From the NCBI RefSeq assembly GCF_030378165.1, contig NZ_CP119766.1, forward strand, positions 4,030,001 through 4,094,000: DNA of 64,000 nt, read 5' to 3'. Position 1 is the first letter of the stretch, and each line of letters opens with the position of its first letter. This DNA is from Flavobacterium panacagri. GTDB taxonomy: Bacteria > Bacteroidota > Bacteroidia > Flavobacteriales > Flavobacteriaceae. Under the pieces are notes generated by a model. That model had not been told where the DNA came from. It worked only from the letters and a program-made list of their open reading frames with translations, and did no database searches. Shown here piece after piece: positions 18,641-28,465 of the stretch. A program made the position numbers and the translations under genes.

Positions 18641-19939
18641 ATGAACAAGATAAATAATCCAAAACCAGAAACCTGGTCAGATATATTAAAAAGACCAACT
18701 CAAACCATTGACGATATTGAGATTACGGTAAAAGAAATCTTCAGGGAAGTTCAGAAAAAAGGAGATGAAGCTGTTGCAAAATATACTTCGATTTTTGACG
18801 GAATCTCATTAGAGAATTACGAAGTAACTTCAGAAGAAATTTCAGAAGCAGTTAATTTGATTCCAAGTGAATTAAAAGAAGCGATTGAATTAGCAAAAAA
18901 TAACATTTATAAATTTCACAAAGCTCAGAAAACCGATAGAGTTGAAGTTGAAACTATCGAAGGCGTAAATTGCTGGCAGGAAAAAAGACCAATTCAAAAA
19001 ATTGGTTTATACATTCCAGGCGGAACTGCACCTTTGTTTTCAACAGTTTTAATGTTGGCTGTTCCGGCTGAAATTGCAGGTTGTAAAGAAATCGTATTGT
19101 GTTCTCCTCCTGATAAAAAAGGAAAAATAAATCCAGCTATTTTATACGCAGCAAATTTATGCGGTGTTACTAAAATCCTAAAAGTAGGCGGAATTCAGGC
19201 AATTGCAGGAATGACATTTGGAACACAGTCAATTCCTAAAGTATATAAAATATTTGGGCCAGGAAATCAGTTTGTAACGGTAGCAAAACAATTAGCGACT
19301 CAGTTTGGTGTTGCAATAGATATGCCGGCTGGACCATCAGAATTATTAATTGTTGCTGATGATACTGCAGTTCCTGCTTTTGTAGCTTCGGATTTATTAT
19401 CTCAGGCAGAACACGGAACAGATAGTCAGGTAATTTTGGTTTCAACTTCAAAAAAACTGATTGACGAAGTAGAAAAAGAAGTTCAATCACAATTAGAAGT
19501 ATTGCCTAGGAAAGCTATTGCAGAAAAAGCGATTGAAAACTCGAAATTGATTTATGTTGAAAATGATCAGACAGCTTTAGATTTAATCAACGAATACGGG
19601 CCAGAACACTTTATTATCTGCTCTGAATACGATGATTTCTACTGTAACGGAATCGTAAATGCAGGTTCTGTATTTATTGGAAATTACACGCCGGAAAGTG
19701 CTGGAGATTACGCTTCAGGAACCAATCATACATTGCCTACAAATGGTTATGCCAAAAACTACAGCGGTGTAAACCTGGATAGCTTTATGAAATCAATGAC
19801 ATTTCAGAAAATATCTGAAAAAGGAATTCAGAATATTGGAAAAGCAATAGAATTGATGGCTGAAGCCGAAGGATTACAGGCACATAAAAACGCGGTAACT
19901 TTACGTCTGCAGTCCTGTGAGGTTTCCAAAACCTCGTAG
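18641..19939 (+). CDS. hisD: Histidinol dehydrogenase HisD
   Basis: 432 residues. Oxidises L-histidinol to histidine with NAD and zinc. Family blocks are clear: GLYIPGGTAPLFSTVLMLA, KIFGPGNQFVTVAKQ, AGPSELLIVAD, and the zinc-ligand region SQAEHGTDSQ, followed by YTPESAGDYASGTNHTLPT. The final eleven residues (LQSCEVSKTS and preceding) are encoded by one arm of a palindromic intergenic repeat, so the stop lies inside the repeat. 145 bases separate it from hisG and 82 from hisC. Confidence 0.95.
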   Translation: MNKINNPKPETWSDILKRPTQTIDDIEITVKEIFREVQKKGDEAVAKYTSIFDGISLENYEVTSEEISEAVNLIPSELKEAIELAKNNIYKFHKAQKTDRVEVETIEGVNCWQEKRPIQKIGLYIPGGTAPLFSTVLMLAVPAEIAGCKEIVLCSPPDKKGKINPAILYAANLCGVTKILKVGGIQAIAGMTFGTQSIPKVYKIFGPGNQFVTVAKQLATQFGVAIDMPAGPSELLIVADDTAVPAFVASDLLSQAEHGTDSQVILVSTSKKLIDEVEKEVQSQLEVLPRKAIAEKAIENSKLIYVENDQTALDLINEYGPEHFIICSEYDDFYCNGIVNAGSVFIGNYTPESAGDYASGTNHTLPTNGYAKNYSGVNLDSFMKSMTFQKISEKGIQNIGKAIELMAEAEGLQAHKNAVTLRLQSCEVSKTS

Positions 19940-20007
19940 GTCTAAATAGATTTACGATTTAGAAGCTTAATAAATAATACCTACAAGGTTTTGAAAACCT
20001 TGCAGGA
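19913..20007. repeat. Inverted pair of 29-bp palindromic repeats overlapping hisD 3' end
   Basis: The arms at 19913-19941 and 19979-20007 are inverted copies agreeing at 25 of 29 positions. Each arm is itself a hairpin (GAGGTTT/AAACCTC in one, AAGGTTTT/AAAACCTT in the other), and the differences keep the inner stems paired. The left arm contains the hisD stop codon. A related sequence lies near 29350. Confidence 0.75.
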
Positions 20008-20021
20008 ATAAAGAAATTAGA

Positions 20022-21071
20022 ATGAATACTTTCGATATAAATACAATTACACGTGAAAACGTAAAATCGTTAAAACCCTATTCTTCTGCAAGAGATGAGT
20101 TTGAAGATTTTGATACAGCCGAAATGATTTTTTTGGATGCCAATGAAAATCCGTATCAAAATGGCGTAAATAGATATCCCGACCCACAACAAAATTCAGT
20201 TAAAGCGATTTTAGCAAAAAATAATTTGACAAAACAAAGTCAGATTTTATTAGGAAACGGAAGCGATGAAGTGCTTGATTTGCTTTTCAGGGCTTTCTGC
20301 GAACCTAATAAGGACAATATTATTTCACTGCCTCCAACTTACGGAATGTACGGCGTTTTGGCTAATATTAATGCAGTTGAAAACAGGGAAGTTTTACTTA
20401 CAATAGATTTTCAGCCACAAGTTGAGAAGATTTTAGAAGCAGTTGATCACAATACAAAAATCATCTTTTTGTGCTCTCCAAATAATCCGACAGGAAATTC
20501 ATTTTCAGATGAAAGTGTAGTGAAATTGCTTCAAAACTTTAAAGGTTTGGTGGTTATAGATGAAGCTTACATCGACTTTTCGGAAAAAGAAAGCTGGTTG
20601 GTAGAAATTGATGCTTATCCGAATTTAGTAATTACACAAACGCTATCAAAAGCGTATGGTCTGGCTGGAATTCGTTTAGGAATTTGTTATGCTTCTGAAG
20701 CTGTAATCTCAATTTTAAATAAGATCAAACCGCCTTACAACGTAAACGAATTAACACAGCAAAGAGCAATTGAACGTTTAAAAGATTCAGAAAAAATAAA
20801 ACAAGAAATTGCTTCTATTATTGAACAAAGAGAAGAATTACTTAAAGTTTTGCTTGAAGTGAATTTTGTAGAAAAAGTGTATCCAACAGAAGCCAATTTT
20901 ATCTTAGCAAAAGTAGATGATGCCAATAAAAGATACGATCAATTAATTGAAAAAGGAATTGTAATTCGTAACAGAACCACACAACCTTTATGCGAAAATT
21001 GTCTCCGTTTTACCATTGGAACAAAAGAAGAAAATGCGGTTGTAATTAGAGAATTGAAGTTGCTGAACTAG
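20022..21071 (+). CDS. hisC: Histidinol-phosphate aminotransferase HisC
   Basis: 349 residues, class I/II PLP aminotransferase. Seen motifs: LDANENPYQNGVNRYPDP near the start, GNGSDEVLDL, CSPNNPTGN, VIDEAYIDF, and TLSKAYGLAGIRLG with the PLP lysine. It converts imidazole acetol phosphate to histidinol phosphate using glutamate. Length is typical. Third gene of the his operon. Confidence 0.95.
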   Translation: MNTFDINTITRENVKSLKPYSSARDEFEDFDTAEMIFLDANENPYQNGVNRYPDPQQNSVKAILAKNNLTKQSQILLGNGSDEVLDLLFRAFCEPNKDNIISLPPTYGMYGVLANINAVENREVLLTIDFQPQVEKILEAVDHNTKIIFLCSPNNPTGNSFSDESVVKLLQNFKGLVVIDEAYIDFSEKESWLVEIDAYPNLVITQTLSKAYGLAGIRLGICYASEAVISILNKIKPPYNVNELTQQRAIERLKDSEKIKQEIASIIEQREELLKVLLEVNFVEKVYPTEANFILAKVDDANKRYDQLIEKGIVIRNRTTQPLCENCLRFTIGTKEENAVVIRELKLLN

Positions 21072-21180
21072 GTTTTATTTAACCGCAAAGTTCGCAAAGA
21101 ATTACGCAAAGAACACAAAGTTATTTCGTCAATGAAATTTAGTATAATTCGTGAATTCGTGGCAGAAAAAAATATAAATT

Positions 21181-22317
21181 ATGAAAAAAGTACTTTTTAT
21201 CGATCGTGACGGAACGATTGTTTTAGAACCTGAAAATTATCAATTAGACAGCTTGGATAAACTAGAATTTTATCCAAAAGCTTTTCAATATTTGGCAAAA
21301 ATTGCCAATGAACTAGATTACGAACTAGCAATGGTAACCAATCAGGACGGATTAGGAACCGATAGTTTTCCTGAAGACACATTCTGGCCAACGCAGAATT
21401 TTATTTTAAGAGCCTTTGAAAACGAAGGTGTTTTATTTGATGAAATTTTTGTTGATCGATCTTTTCCAGAAGAAAACGCGCCAACTCGCAAACCTAGAAC
21501 CGGAATGCTGACTAAATATTTAAATAATCCAGAATATGATTTAGCTAATTCTTTTGTTTTAGGCGATCGTTTAACCGATGTAGAATTGGCTAAAAACCTT
21601 GGAGCAAAAGCCATTTTTATGAACGATACGGATGGAGCTGGTAGCAACGAAATTGCAGCAAAACGTGAAGAATTAGACGAAACAATTGTTTTACAGTCAA
21701 TGGATTGGAAAACGATTTATGAGTTTTTAAAATTAGAAGCACGTTCAGCATCCATTACAAGAAAAACAAATGAAACTGATATTTACATCAATCTGAATCT
21801 TGACGGAACTGGAAAAAGCAAAATCGACACTGGAATTGCCTTTTTTGACCACATGTTGGATCAAATCTCGCGTCACGGACAAATGGACTTGGAAATCCTT
21901 GTAAAAGGCGATTTAGAAGTTGATGAGCACCACACAATAGAAGATACAGCAATTGCTTTAGGAGAGGTTTTCGCTAAAGCTTTAGGAAATAAACTAGGGA
22001 TTGAGCGTTACGGATTCTGTCTTCCAATGGATGATTGTTTAGCGCAGGCTGCAATTGACTTCGGAGGAAGAAACTGGCTAATTTGGGAAACGGAATTCAA
22101 ACGCGAAATGGTAGGTAAAATGCCAACAGAAATGTTTTATCATTTCTTTAAATCGTTTACAGATGGAGCAAAAGCCAATTTAAATATCAAAGCAGAAGGA
22201 ATCAACGAACATCACAAAATCGAAGCCATTTTTAAAGCTTTTGCAAAAGCCATAAAAGTAGCCGTAAAAAGAGATACAGAAAAAATGATTTTGCCTTCGA
22301 CGAAAGGGATGCTTTAA
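21181..22317 (+). CDS. hisB: Bifunctional histidinol-phosphatase / imidazoleglycerol-phosphate dehydratase HisB
   Basis: 378 residues, the fused form. The N-terminal HAD phosphatase has FIDRDGT (Asp8, Asp10), VTNQDGLG and [12 protein letters not shown]. The C-terminal dehydratase begins near residue 185 with [13 protein letters not shown] and shows [12 protein letters not shown] and [15 protein letters not shown], the manganese-binding His-rich blocks. It carries out two steps of histidine synthesis, as in enteric bacteria. The 110-base spacer before it contains a CGCAAAG-type dispersed repeat. Confidence 0.95.
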   Translation: MKKVLFIDRDGTIVLEPENYQLDSLDKLEFYPKAFQYLAKIANELDYELAMVTNQDGLGTDSFPEDTFWPTQNFILRAFENEGVLFDEIFVDRSFPEENAPTRKPRTGMLTKYLNNPEYDLANSFVLGDRLTDVELAKNLGAKAIFMNDTDGAGSNEIAAKREELDETIVLQSMDWKTIYEFLKLEARSASITRKTNETDIYINLNLDGTGKSKIDTGIAFFDHMLDQISRHGQMDLEILVKGDLEVDEHHTIEDTAIALGEVFAKALGNKLGIERYGFCLPMDDCLAQAAIDFGGRNWLIWETEFKREMVGKMPTEMFYHFFKSFTDGAKANLNIKAEGINEHHKIEAIFKAFAKAIKVAVKRDTEKMILPSTKGML

Positions 22318-22375
22318 TAAAATTTGTTTCAAGTTTAAAGTTTCAAGTTTCTGGTTGTCTAAAATGTATTTTTTT

Positions 22376-22774
22376 ATGGATTTATTTAATTATACAATAT
22401 CTATTTGGAATGAAGCAGGTATAAAATTACAATCTGCTGCTTCAGAGGAATTAATTTTAGAATTTGAAAAGAAAATAAATTTTAAATTTCCAAAAGACTT
22501 TAAATCTTTTTATTTGAAAGTAAACGGATTTGTAGATTTTGAATGGAATAAAAATATGATTTCATTGTGGTCTTTAGAAAGAATATATGAAGACTATAAA
22601 TTAGAACAGAATCTTGATTACATTGCTTTTTGCGATTATTTAATAAATTCTCATTCTATGGGTTATATGAAGAGCAAAAATGGAATTTTCATGAATACCA
22701 CAAACGAAAAAGTATGTGAAACATTTGAAGAATTTATAGGTTTGTTAAATACGAATTCAGATAAATTATATTAA
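22376..22774 (+). CDS. SMI1/KNR4 (SUKH) family protein inside the his operon
   Basis: About 132 residues from the ATG at 22376; ATG at 22364 and a TTG at 22355 are alternative starts. The SUKH signature is visible: ELILEFEKKINFKFPKDFKSFYLKVNGF followed by an aromatic/acidic strand (here split as ELILEFEKKINF and KFPKDFKSFYLKVNG). SUKH proteins are commonly immunity proteins of polymorphic toxins, but no toxin gene is adjacent. It stands between hisB and hisH on the same strand with repeat-like spacers on both sides, so it looks like a later insertion into the operon. Function in histidine synthesis is not expected. Confidence 0.8.
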   Translation: MDLFNYTISIWNEAGIKLQSAASEELILEFEKKINFKFPKDFKSFYLKVNGFVDFEWNKNMISLWSLERIYEDYKLEQNLDYIAFCDYLINSHSMGYMKSKNGIFMNTTNEKVCETFEEFIGLLNTNSDKLY

Positions 22775-22857
22775 ACAACATCAAATTTTGTTTTCAGATT
22801 AAAGTTTCAGGTTTTGTTGAATAACCTGAAATCTGAAACAAAACAAACAAAAATTAA

Positions 22858-23439
22858 ATGAAAATAGTAATTATAAATTACGGAGCAGGAAATATTCAGA
22901 GCATTATGTTTGCCATTGAAAGATTGGGGTTTAAAGCTGTTCTGAGTAATGATCCTGAAGAAATAAAATCAGCTGAGAAAGTGATTTTTCCTGGTGTGGG
23001 CGAGGCGAGTTCAGCGATGACTAAACTTCGTGAAAGTGGTTTAGACAGTTTAATTCCAGAATTGAAACAACCCGTTTTAGGAATCTGTCTCGGAATGCAG
23101 TTAATGTGTAATAAAACCGAAGAAGGAAATACAGAAGGTTTGGGAATTTTTGATGTTGATGTTTTAAAATTCTCCAACAAAGTAAAAGCTCCGCAAATGG
23201 GCTGGAATCAGATTTATGATTTGAAATCGGATTTGTTCAAAGATATTTCAGAAAATGAATTTATGTATTTGGTTCATAGTTTTTATGCGCCAAATTGCGA
23301 AGAATCTATTGCTACAACAAATTACGATGTTGAATATGCATCTGCATTACAAAAAGATAATTTTTACGGAACTCAATTTCATCCAGAGAAAAGTGGTGAT
23401 GTTGGGGAGAAAATATTAGGCAATTTCCTTAAAATCTAA
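22858..23439 (+). CDS. hisH: Imidazole glycerol phosphate synthase glutaminase subunit HisH
   Basis: 193 residues, class I glutamine amidotransferase. Catalytic triad: the Cys in GICLGMQLM, and His/Glu in TQFHPEKSG. The N-terminus IVIINYGAGNIQSI and the VGEASSA and PQMGWNQ motifs are typical of HisH. It supplies ammonia to HisF. Separated from hisB by the SUKH gene but on the same strand. Confidence 0.95.
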   Translation: MKIVIINYGAGNIQSIMFAIERLGFKAVLSNDPEEIKSAEKVIFPGVGEASSAMTKLRESGLDSLIPELKQPVLGICLGMQLMCNKTEEGNTEGLGIFDVDVLKFSNKVKAPQMGWNQIYDLKSDLFKDISENEFMYLVHSFYAPNCEESIATTNYDVEYASALQKDNFYGTQFHPEKSGDVGEKILGNFLKI

Positions 23440-23475
23440 TTTAAAGATCAAAAATCAATTTCAATCAAAATATCC

Positions 23476-23493
23476 TCCCGATAGCTATCGGGA
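23476..23493. repeat. 18-bp perfect palindrome in hisH-hisA spacer
   Basis: TCCCGATAGCTATCGGGA is self-complementary over all 18 bases. It is one of several palindromic spacer sequences in this operon; not followed by a T run, so not a terminator. Confidence 0.7.
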
Positions 23494-23529
23494 CTAAAAT
23501 CTGAACTCTAAAATCTAAAATATCAAAAA

Positions 23530-24255
23530 ATGAGAATAATACCAGCCATAGATATAATTGACGGAAAATGTGTTCGTTTGTCCAAAGGCGATTATGATAC
23601 CAAAATAATTTACAATGAAAACCCGCTTGAAGTGGCGAAATCATTTGAAGCTCACGGAATTGAATATCTTCATTTAGTAGATTTAGATGGTGCTAAATCA
23701 AGTAAAATTGTCAACTATAGAATCTTAGAGCAAATTGCCACACAAACCAGTTTAAAAATTGATTTTGGAGGTGGCTTAAAATCGGATGATGATTTGAGAA
23801 TTGCTTTTGAAAGCGGTGCAAACCAAATTACAGGTGGAAGTATTGCAGTAAAAAACAGAGCAATTTTCGAAAAATGGATTTCAGAATACGGCTCAGATAA
23901 AATAATTTTAGGCGCTGATGCTAAAGACGAAAAAATTGCGGTTTCTGGCTGGTTAGAAGAATCAAACGAAGATTTAGTGCCATTTATTCAAGACTATCAG
24001 TCAAAAGGAATTCAGTACGTTATATGTACTGATATTGCTAAAGACGGAATGCTTCAAGGCCCAAGTTTTGATTTATACAGTAAAATTTTAGCAGAAGCTA
24101 AGGGAGTAAAATTAATCGCTTCAGGAGGAATTTCAACTTTTGAAGAATTGCCGAAATTAGCTGAATTAGGTTGTGAAGGAACGATAATCGGAAAAGCGAT
24201 TTACGAAGGAAGAATCAGCTTGAAACAATTAGAGAACTATATAATTGGTTTATAG
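23530..24255 (+). CDS. hisA: Phosphoribosylformimino-AICAR ribotide isomerase HisA
   Basis: 241 residues, TIM barrel. N-terminal [20 protein letters not shown] holds the catalytic Asp, [14 protein letters not shown] and [10 protein letters not shown] follow, and the second half has [17 protein letters not shown] with the second catalytic Asp and SGGIST. It isomerises ProFAR to PRFAR. HisF, its evolutionary sister, follows after 69 bases. Confidence 0.95.
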   Translation: MRIIPAIDIIDGKCVRLSKGDYDTKIIYNENPLEVAKSFEAHGIEYLHLVDLDGAKSSKIVNYRILEQIATQTSLKIDFGGGLKSDDDLRIAFESGANQITGGSIAVKNRAIFEKWISEYGSDKIILGADAKDEKIAVSGWLEESNEDLVPFIQDYQSKGIQYVICTDIAKDGMLQGPSFDLYSKILAEAKGVKLIASGGISTFEELPKLAELGCEGTIIGKAIYEGRISLKQLENYIIGL

Positions 24256-24324
24256 TTTATTGTTTTTGGTTTATATTTACGATACGAACCAAAAACAATA
24301 AACAACCAACAATAAACATTAAAC

Positions 24325-25080
24325 ATGTTAGCAAAAAGAATTATACCTTGCTTAGATATAAAAAACGGAAGAACTGTAAAAGGCGTTAATTTCGTTGATT
24401 TGCGTGATGCTGGAGATCCGGTAGAATTGGCTGAAATTTACTCGGGTGAAGGTGCGGACGAATTGGTTTTTCTGGATATTTCAGCAACTGAAGAACGACG
24501 CAAAACACTGGTAAATATGGTGCGAAGCGTTGCAGAGAAAATCAATATTCCGTTTACGGTTGGAGGTGGAATTTCATCTGTTGAAGACGTCGATATTCTG
24601 CTGAATAATGGAGCTGATAAAGTTTCGATTAATTCATCGGCAGTAAAAAATCCGCAGTTGATAAACGATTTAGCACAGAAATTTGGAAGTCAGTGTGTTG
24701 TTGTAGCAATTGATGCTAAACAAATTGACGGACAATGGATAGTACATTTAGTTGGAGGAAAAGTGCCTACGGAATTAAATTTATTCGATTGGGCTGTTGA
24801 AGTAGCAGAACGTGGTGCGGGAGAAATCCTGTTTACATCAATGGATAACGACGGAACTAAAAATGGTTTTGCAAATGAAGCTTTGGCTAAACTTTCAGAA
24901 TTAGTTAATATTCCAATAATTGCTTCTGGAGGAGCAGGAAACATACAACATTTTGTAGATTCTTTTAAAGAAGGAAAAGCAGATGCCGCTTTAGCAGCAA
25001 GTGTTTTTCATTTTAAAGAAATTGAAATTAAAGTTTTGAAACAGGAACTTAAGAATAATGGAATTGAAGTAAGGTTATAA
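24325..25080 (+). CDS. hisF: Imidazole glycerol phosphate synthase cyclase subunit HisF
   Basis: 251 residues, TIM barrel. Visible: [19 protein letters not shown] with catalytic Asp, [33 protein letters not shown] and [14 protein letters not shown] with the second catalytic Asp. With HisH it forms IGP synthase. Length and motifs are standard. Confidence 0.95.
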   Translation: MLAKRIIPCLDIKNGRTVKGVNFVDLRDAGDPVELAEIYSGEGADELVFLDISATEERRKTLVNMVRSVAEKINIPFTVGGGISSVEDVDILLNNGADKVSINSSAVKNPQLINDLAQKFGSQCVVVAIDAKQIDGQWIVHLVGGKVPTELNLFDWAVEVAERGAGEILFTSMDNDGTKNGFANEALAKLSELVNIPIIASGGAGNIQHFVDSFKEGKADAALAASVFHFKEIEIKVLKQELKNNGIEVRL

Positions 25081-25142
25081 AAAAACAAATTTTCAATCTC
25101 AAATTCCAAATTCCAAAAAATCTAAAAATAACATGATTTTGG

Positions 25143-25170
25143 AAATCTAAAATCTAAAATCTAAAATCTA
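25143..25170. repeat. Tandem 7-bp repeat before hisIE
   Basis: Four perfect copies of AAATCTA in a row directly upstream of the hisIE start. It is preceded by a looser spread of AAATTCC/AAATCTA-like words. Simple-sequence expansion; no regulatory role is evident. Confidence 0.75.
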
Positions 25171-25177
25171 ATATTAA

Positions 25178-25774
25178 ATGGAAATTGATATCAAAAGCGC
25201 ACACGGATTAATTCCAGCGATAATTCAGGATTCAGAAACAAAAAATGTTTTGATGCTGGGTTATATGAACGAAGAATCGCTTCAAAAAACAATAGAAACG
25301 CAGAAAGTAACTTTCTTCAGCCGTTCCAAACAAAGACTTTGGACGAAAGGCGAGGAGAGTGGCAATTTTTTGAATTTGGTTAGCATCAAAAATGACTGCG
25401 ATGGCGATACGCTTTTGATTCAGGCAAAACCTGTAGGCCCAACATGTCACACAGGTGCCGATACTTGCTGGCAGGAACCAAATGATGTAAATTATGGTTT
25501 TATTTCTCATTTAGAAAACACAATCAAAATTAGAAGAGAAAATGCTGATTCGGAGAAAAGTTATGTCGCTTCTCTATTTGAAAAAGGAATTAATAAAATC
25601 GCGCAGAAAGTTGGTGAAGAAGCAGTCGAAGTCGTAATTGAAGCAAAAGATAATAATGATGATTTATTCCTTAGCGAAAGCGCCGATTTGCTATTTCATT
25701 ATTTAATTTTATTGCAAGCAAAAGGATATCAATTGAATGATGTTGTTGAAGTTTTGAAGAAGCGTCAAAAGTAA
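25178..25774 (+). CDS. hisIE: Bifunctional phosphoribosyl-AMP cyclohydrolase / phosphoribosyl-ATP pyrophosphatase HisIE
   Basis: 198 residues, fused. The cyclohydrolase part has MLGYMNEESLQKT, FFSRSKQRLWTKGE and the zinc-binding cysteines in CDGDTLL and PTCHTGADTCW. The pyrophosphohydrolase part starts near residue 112 and shows SYVASLFEKGINKIAQKVGEEAVEV with the MazG-like Glu cluster. It performs steps two and three of the pathway and closes the operon, followed by a hairpin repeat. Confidence 0.95.
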   Translation: MEIDIKSAHGLIPAIIQDSETKNVLMLGYMNEESLQKTIETQKVTFFSRSKQRLWTKGEESGNFLNLVSIKNDCDGDTLLIQAKPVGPTCHTGADTCWQEPNDVNYGFISHLENTIKIRRENADSEKSYVASLFEKGINKIAQKVGEEAVEVVIEAKDNNDDLFLSESADLLFHYLILLQAKGYQLNDVVEVLKKRQK

Positions 25775-25794
25775 TATTTAGAACAAGTCTTGTC

Positions 25795-25890
25795 ATTTCG
25801 ACCGAAGGGAGAAATCGCACTAGAAACTCCGCAAAGTATATCTCCAATCTTTGTCGATTAACTGATGTGATTTCTCCCTTCGGTCGAAAT
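25795..25890. repeat. 96-bp hairpin repeat, copy 1
   Basis: Perfect 22-bp inverted arms (25795-25816 and 25869-25890, core GACCGAAGGGAGAAATC) enclose 52 bases. A second 96-bp copy lies at 29399-29494 with arm changes compensated on the other side. Placed between convergent hisIE and the CBM9-like gene, it may also act as a transcriptional barrier. Confidence 0.8.
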
Positions 25891-25913
25891 TACAAGCTAG
25901 ACGATTAAACTAA

Positions 25914-26612
25914 CTATTCCAAAAACTCAAAAACAGCAAATTCTTCCGGCTGATGAAAACCAAATTTTAAGCTCTTATAAGGTTGTAATGCTTGGTATTC
26001 AATCATTTTTCCATAATCAATTCTAAAAACATTTGCTTTCCATTTTGTACCTGTTTTTGGTTTAGAAAAATTAGCATTTTTAATTTTTTCTAAACTTGCA
26101 AAAGGAATTTTAATTTCAACGGTATAACCTTCTGGATTTATATTGCTGACTGTTTCCATTCCTTTAATGTTAAAGCCTGTTTCTGTTTTCCATCCTCCGC
26201 ATTCAGGCGAAATACATCTCAAAAGTAGATCATAATTGGTTGAAAAAGCATTTACACCTATTTCTACATAATTTTGTCCATCTCCATCCGGATCTAGAAA
26301 AATTTCCACTAAATCATCAGTGTAAAAGATTTGTGCGTCTTTGGTTTGTGGTTTTCCAATGATATCTGAATCGGTGCAATTGTATGCGATATACAGATTT
26401 TCATCATTCCATAAAAAAGAAACATAAGTATTTTGCAAAGCCTTTTCTCCAGAATTATGAATAACAAAAGGCCCTAAAAAAGGTTTATCCCAATCGGATA
26501 AATTTCCATCAATTCTTATTGGATTATTGGTTTTATATACAGGAATATTTTGTGAATAGGCGACTATGGAAAACATTATTATTAAAAAGAAAACTAGTGT
26601 CTTTAATCTCAT
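25914..26612 (-). CDS. Secreted carbohydrate-binding family 9-like protein
   Basis: About 232 residues from the ATG at 26612, which gives a proper signal peptide (MRLKTLVFFLIIMFSIVAYS); the longer frame from 26642 would bury it. The mature region shows IRIDGNLSDWDKP, ENLYIAYNCTDSD, DDLVEIFLDPDGDGQNY and the later VEIKIPFASL, the pattern of CBM9-like sugar-binding domains. Single-domain version; ligand unknown. Convergent with hisIE across the hairpin repeat. Confidence 0.8.
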   Translation of the reverse strand: MRLKTLVFFLIIMFSIVAYSQNIPVYKTNNPIRIDGNLSDWDKPFLGPFVIHNSGEKALQNTYVSFLWNDENLYIAYNCTDSDIIGKPQTKDAQIFYTDDLVEIFLDPDGDGQNYVEIGVNAFSTNYDLLLRCISPECGGWKTETGFNIKGMETVSNINPEGYTVEIKIPFASLEKIKNANFSKPKTGTKWKANVFRIDYGKMIEYQALQPYKSLKFGFHQPEEFAVFEFLE

Positions 26613-26781
26613 ACTTATGAAATCTAAAATTTTTAAAAGCACTAAAATAAAGAAGAATAATGAATTTAAACGTTGTTAGTTACTATTGAAAGTATAATTT
26701 TCTAAAAAACTTGATTCGAATGTTTACATTTGTTGAAGATTAAGCTGGTTTAATTGCCTTATTATTTCAAATTTATAAATA

Positions 26782-28437
26782 ATGAAAAAATACTTTGGTG
26801 GCGTAGTTTTCGCCTTTTTGGTTGGTTTTAGTGCCAATGCTCAGGGACTTTTGAATAAGTCAGAAACGGTTTTTACACATCAGGACACTTTGCGCGGAAG
26901 CATTACAAAAGAAAGAGCTTGGTGGGATTTAAAATATTATCATTTGAATGTAAAAGTAAATCCTTCTGAAAAATCAATTTCCGGTTCTAATACAGTTCGT
27001 TATACTGTTTTAACAGAAAATAACAGAATGCAGATTGATTTGCAACAACCAATGAACATTACAAAAGTAACTCAGAACGGAAAAGAGCTAAAGTTTGAAA
27101 GAGACGGTAATGCTTTCTTCATTACTTTGAATGAAAAACAGAAAGTGGGCGACACTAAAGAAATTATAATTTCATATAGTGGAAAACCAAAAGAAGCGGT
27201 TAAGGCACCATGGGATGGGGGATTTTCTTGGAAAAAAGATAAAAATGGAAAAGATTTTATCGCAACATCTTGTCAGGGTTTAGGCGCAAGTGTTTGGTGG
27301 CCGTGCAAGGATCATATGTATGATGAAGTAGAAAACATGTTAATCAGTGTGAATGTTCCCGGAGATTTGACAGAAGTTTCAAATGGAAGATTGCAAAGTG
27401 TAAAAAAGGAAAAAGACGGAACTAAAACCTTCAATTGGTATGTTTCAAACCCAATTAATAATTATGGCGTAAATATCAACATTGGAGATTATGTGAATTT
27501 CTCTGAAGTATTTAAGGGAGAAAAAGGCAACTTGGATTGTAATTATTATGTATTGAGAGATAATTTAGCTTTAGCTAAAGAACATTTTAAAGATGCTCCA
27601 AAGATGCTGAAAGCTTTTGAAAGTTGGTTTGGGCCATATCCGTTTTATGAAGACAGTTATAAATTGGTGGAAGTACCTTATTTAGGTATGGAACACCAAA
27701 GTTCTGTTACTTACGGAAATCAGTATAAACAAGGTTACCTAGGAAAAGATTTAAGTGGAACCGGTTGGGGATTGAAATTTGATTTTATAATTATTCATGA
27801 GTCTGGTCACGAATGGTTTGCTAACAATATCACGTACAAAGATATTGCTGATATGTGGATTCATGAGAGTTTCACTAATTATTCTGAAAGCCTTTTTCTG
27901 GAATATTATTACGGAAAAGAAGCCGGAGCTGAATATGTTATAGGATGTAGACAAAATATCGAAAATGACAAGCCAATTATTGGTCATTATGATGTAAATA
28001 ATGAAGGATCTGGAGATATGTATCCAAAAGGAGCCAATATGTTGCATACAATACGTCAGATAATTAATGATGATGCAAAATGGAAATCGATCTTAAGAGG
28101 TTTAAATAAAACTTTTTACCATCAAACCGTTACTTCAAAACAGATTCAGGATTATATCAATGAACAATCAGGAATTAACTTCAACAGAGTTTATGCACAA
28201 TATTTGACAACAACCAAAATTCCTGTTTTTGAATATATGTTTAAAAACGGAACTTTAGGTTACCACTGGACAAACTGCGTTTCTAAGTTTGATATGCCTG
28301 TAAAAGTTAAAATTAACGGAGTTGAAACTGTACTGAAACCAACTACAGAATGGCAGTCTGTCAAAACAGATAATGAAGACAGAAAATTGGAAGTAGATAA
28401 AAACTTCTATGTAACAACTTCTAATATCATAGAATAG
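26782..28437 (+). CDS. M1 family metallopeptidase (aminopeptidase N-like), secreted
   Basis: 551 residues with a signal peptide ending near SANA. The zinc site HESGHEWF (His339, Glu340, His343) with the third ligand Glu at about 362 (WIHESFTNY) is complete. YLGMEHQSS at about 300-307 stands where GAMEN is in classic M1 enzymes. N-terminal beta domain with ISGSNTVRYTV precedes it. It would remove N-terminal residues from peptides outside the cytoplasm. Shorter than E. coli PepN because the C-terminal helical domain is absent, as in many flavobacterial M1 enzymes. A beta-lactamase gene follows after 28 bases. Confidence 0.9.
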   Translation: MKKYFGGVVFAFLVGFSANAQGLLNKSETVFTHQDTLRGSITKERAWWDLKYYHLNVKVNPSEKSISGSNTVRYTVLTENNRMQIDLQQPMNITKVTQNGKELKFERDGNAFFITLNEKQKVGDTKEIIISYSGKPKEAVKAPWDGGFSWKKDKNGKDFIATSCQGLGASVWWPCKDHMYDEVENMLISVNVPGDLTEVSNGRLQSVKKEKDGTKTFNWYVSNPINNYGVNINIGDYVNFSEVFKGEKGNLDCNYYVLRDNLALAKEHFKDAPKMLKAFESWFGPYPFYEDSYKLVEVPYLGMEHQSSVTYGNQYKQGYLGKDLSGTGWGLKFDFIIIHESGHEWFANNITYKDIADMWIHESFTNYSESLFLEYYYGKEAGAEYVIGCRQNIENDKPIIGHYDVNNEGSGDMYPKGANMLHTIRQIINDDAKWKSILRGLNKTFYHQTVTSKQIQDYINEQSGINFNRVYAQYLTTTKIPVFEYMFKNGTLGYHWTNCVSKFDMPVKVKINGVETVLKPTTEWQSVKTDNEDRKLEVDKNFYVTTSNIIE

Positions 28438-28465
28438 ATTTTAATTTTTTAAAAAGTTCTGACGA

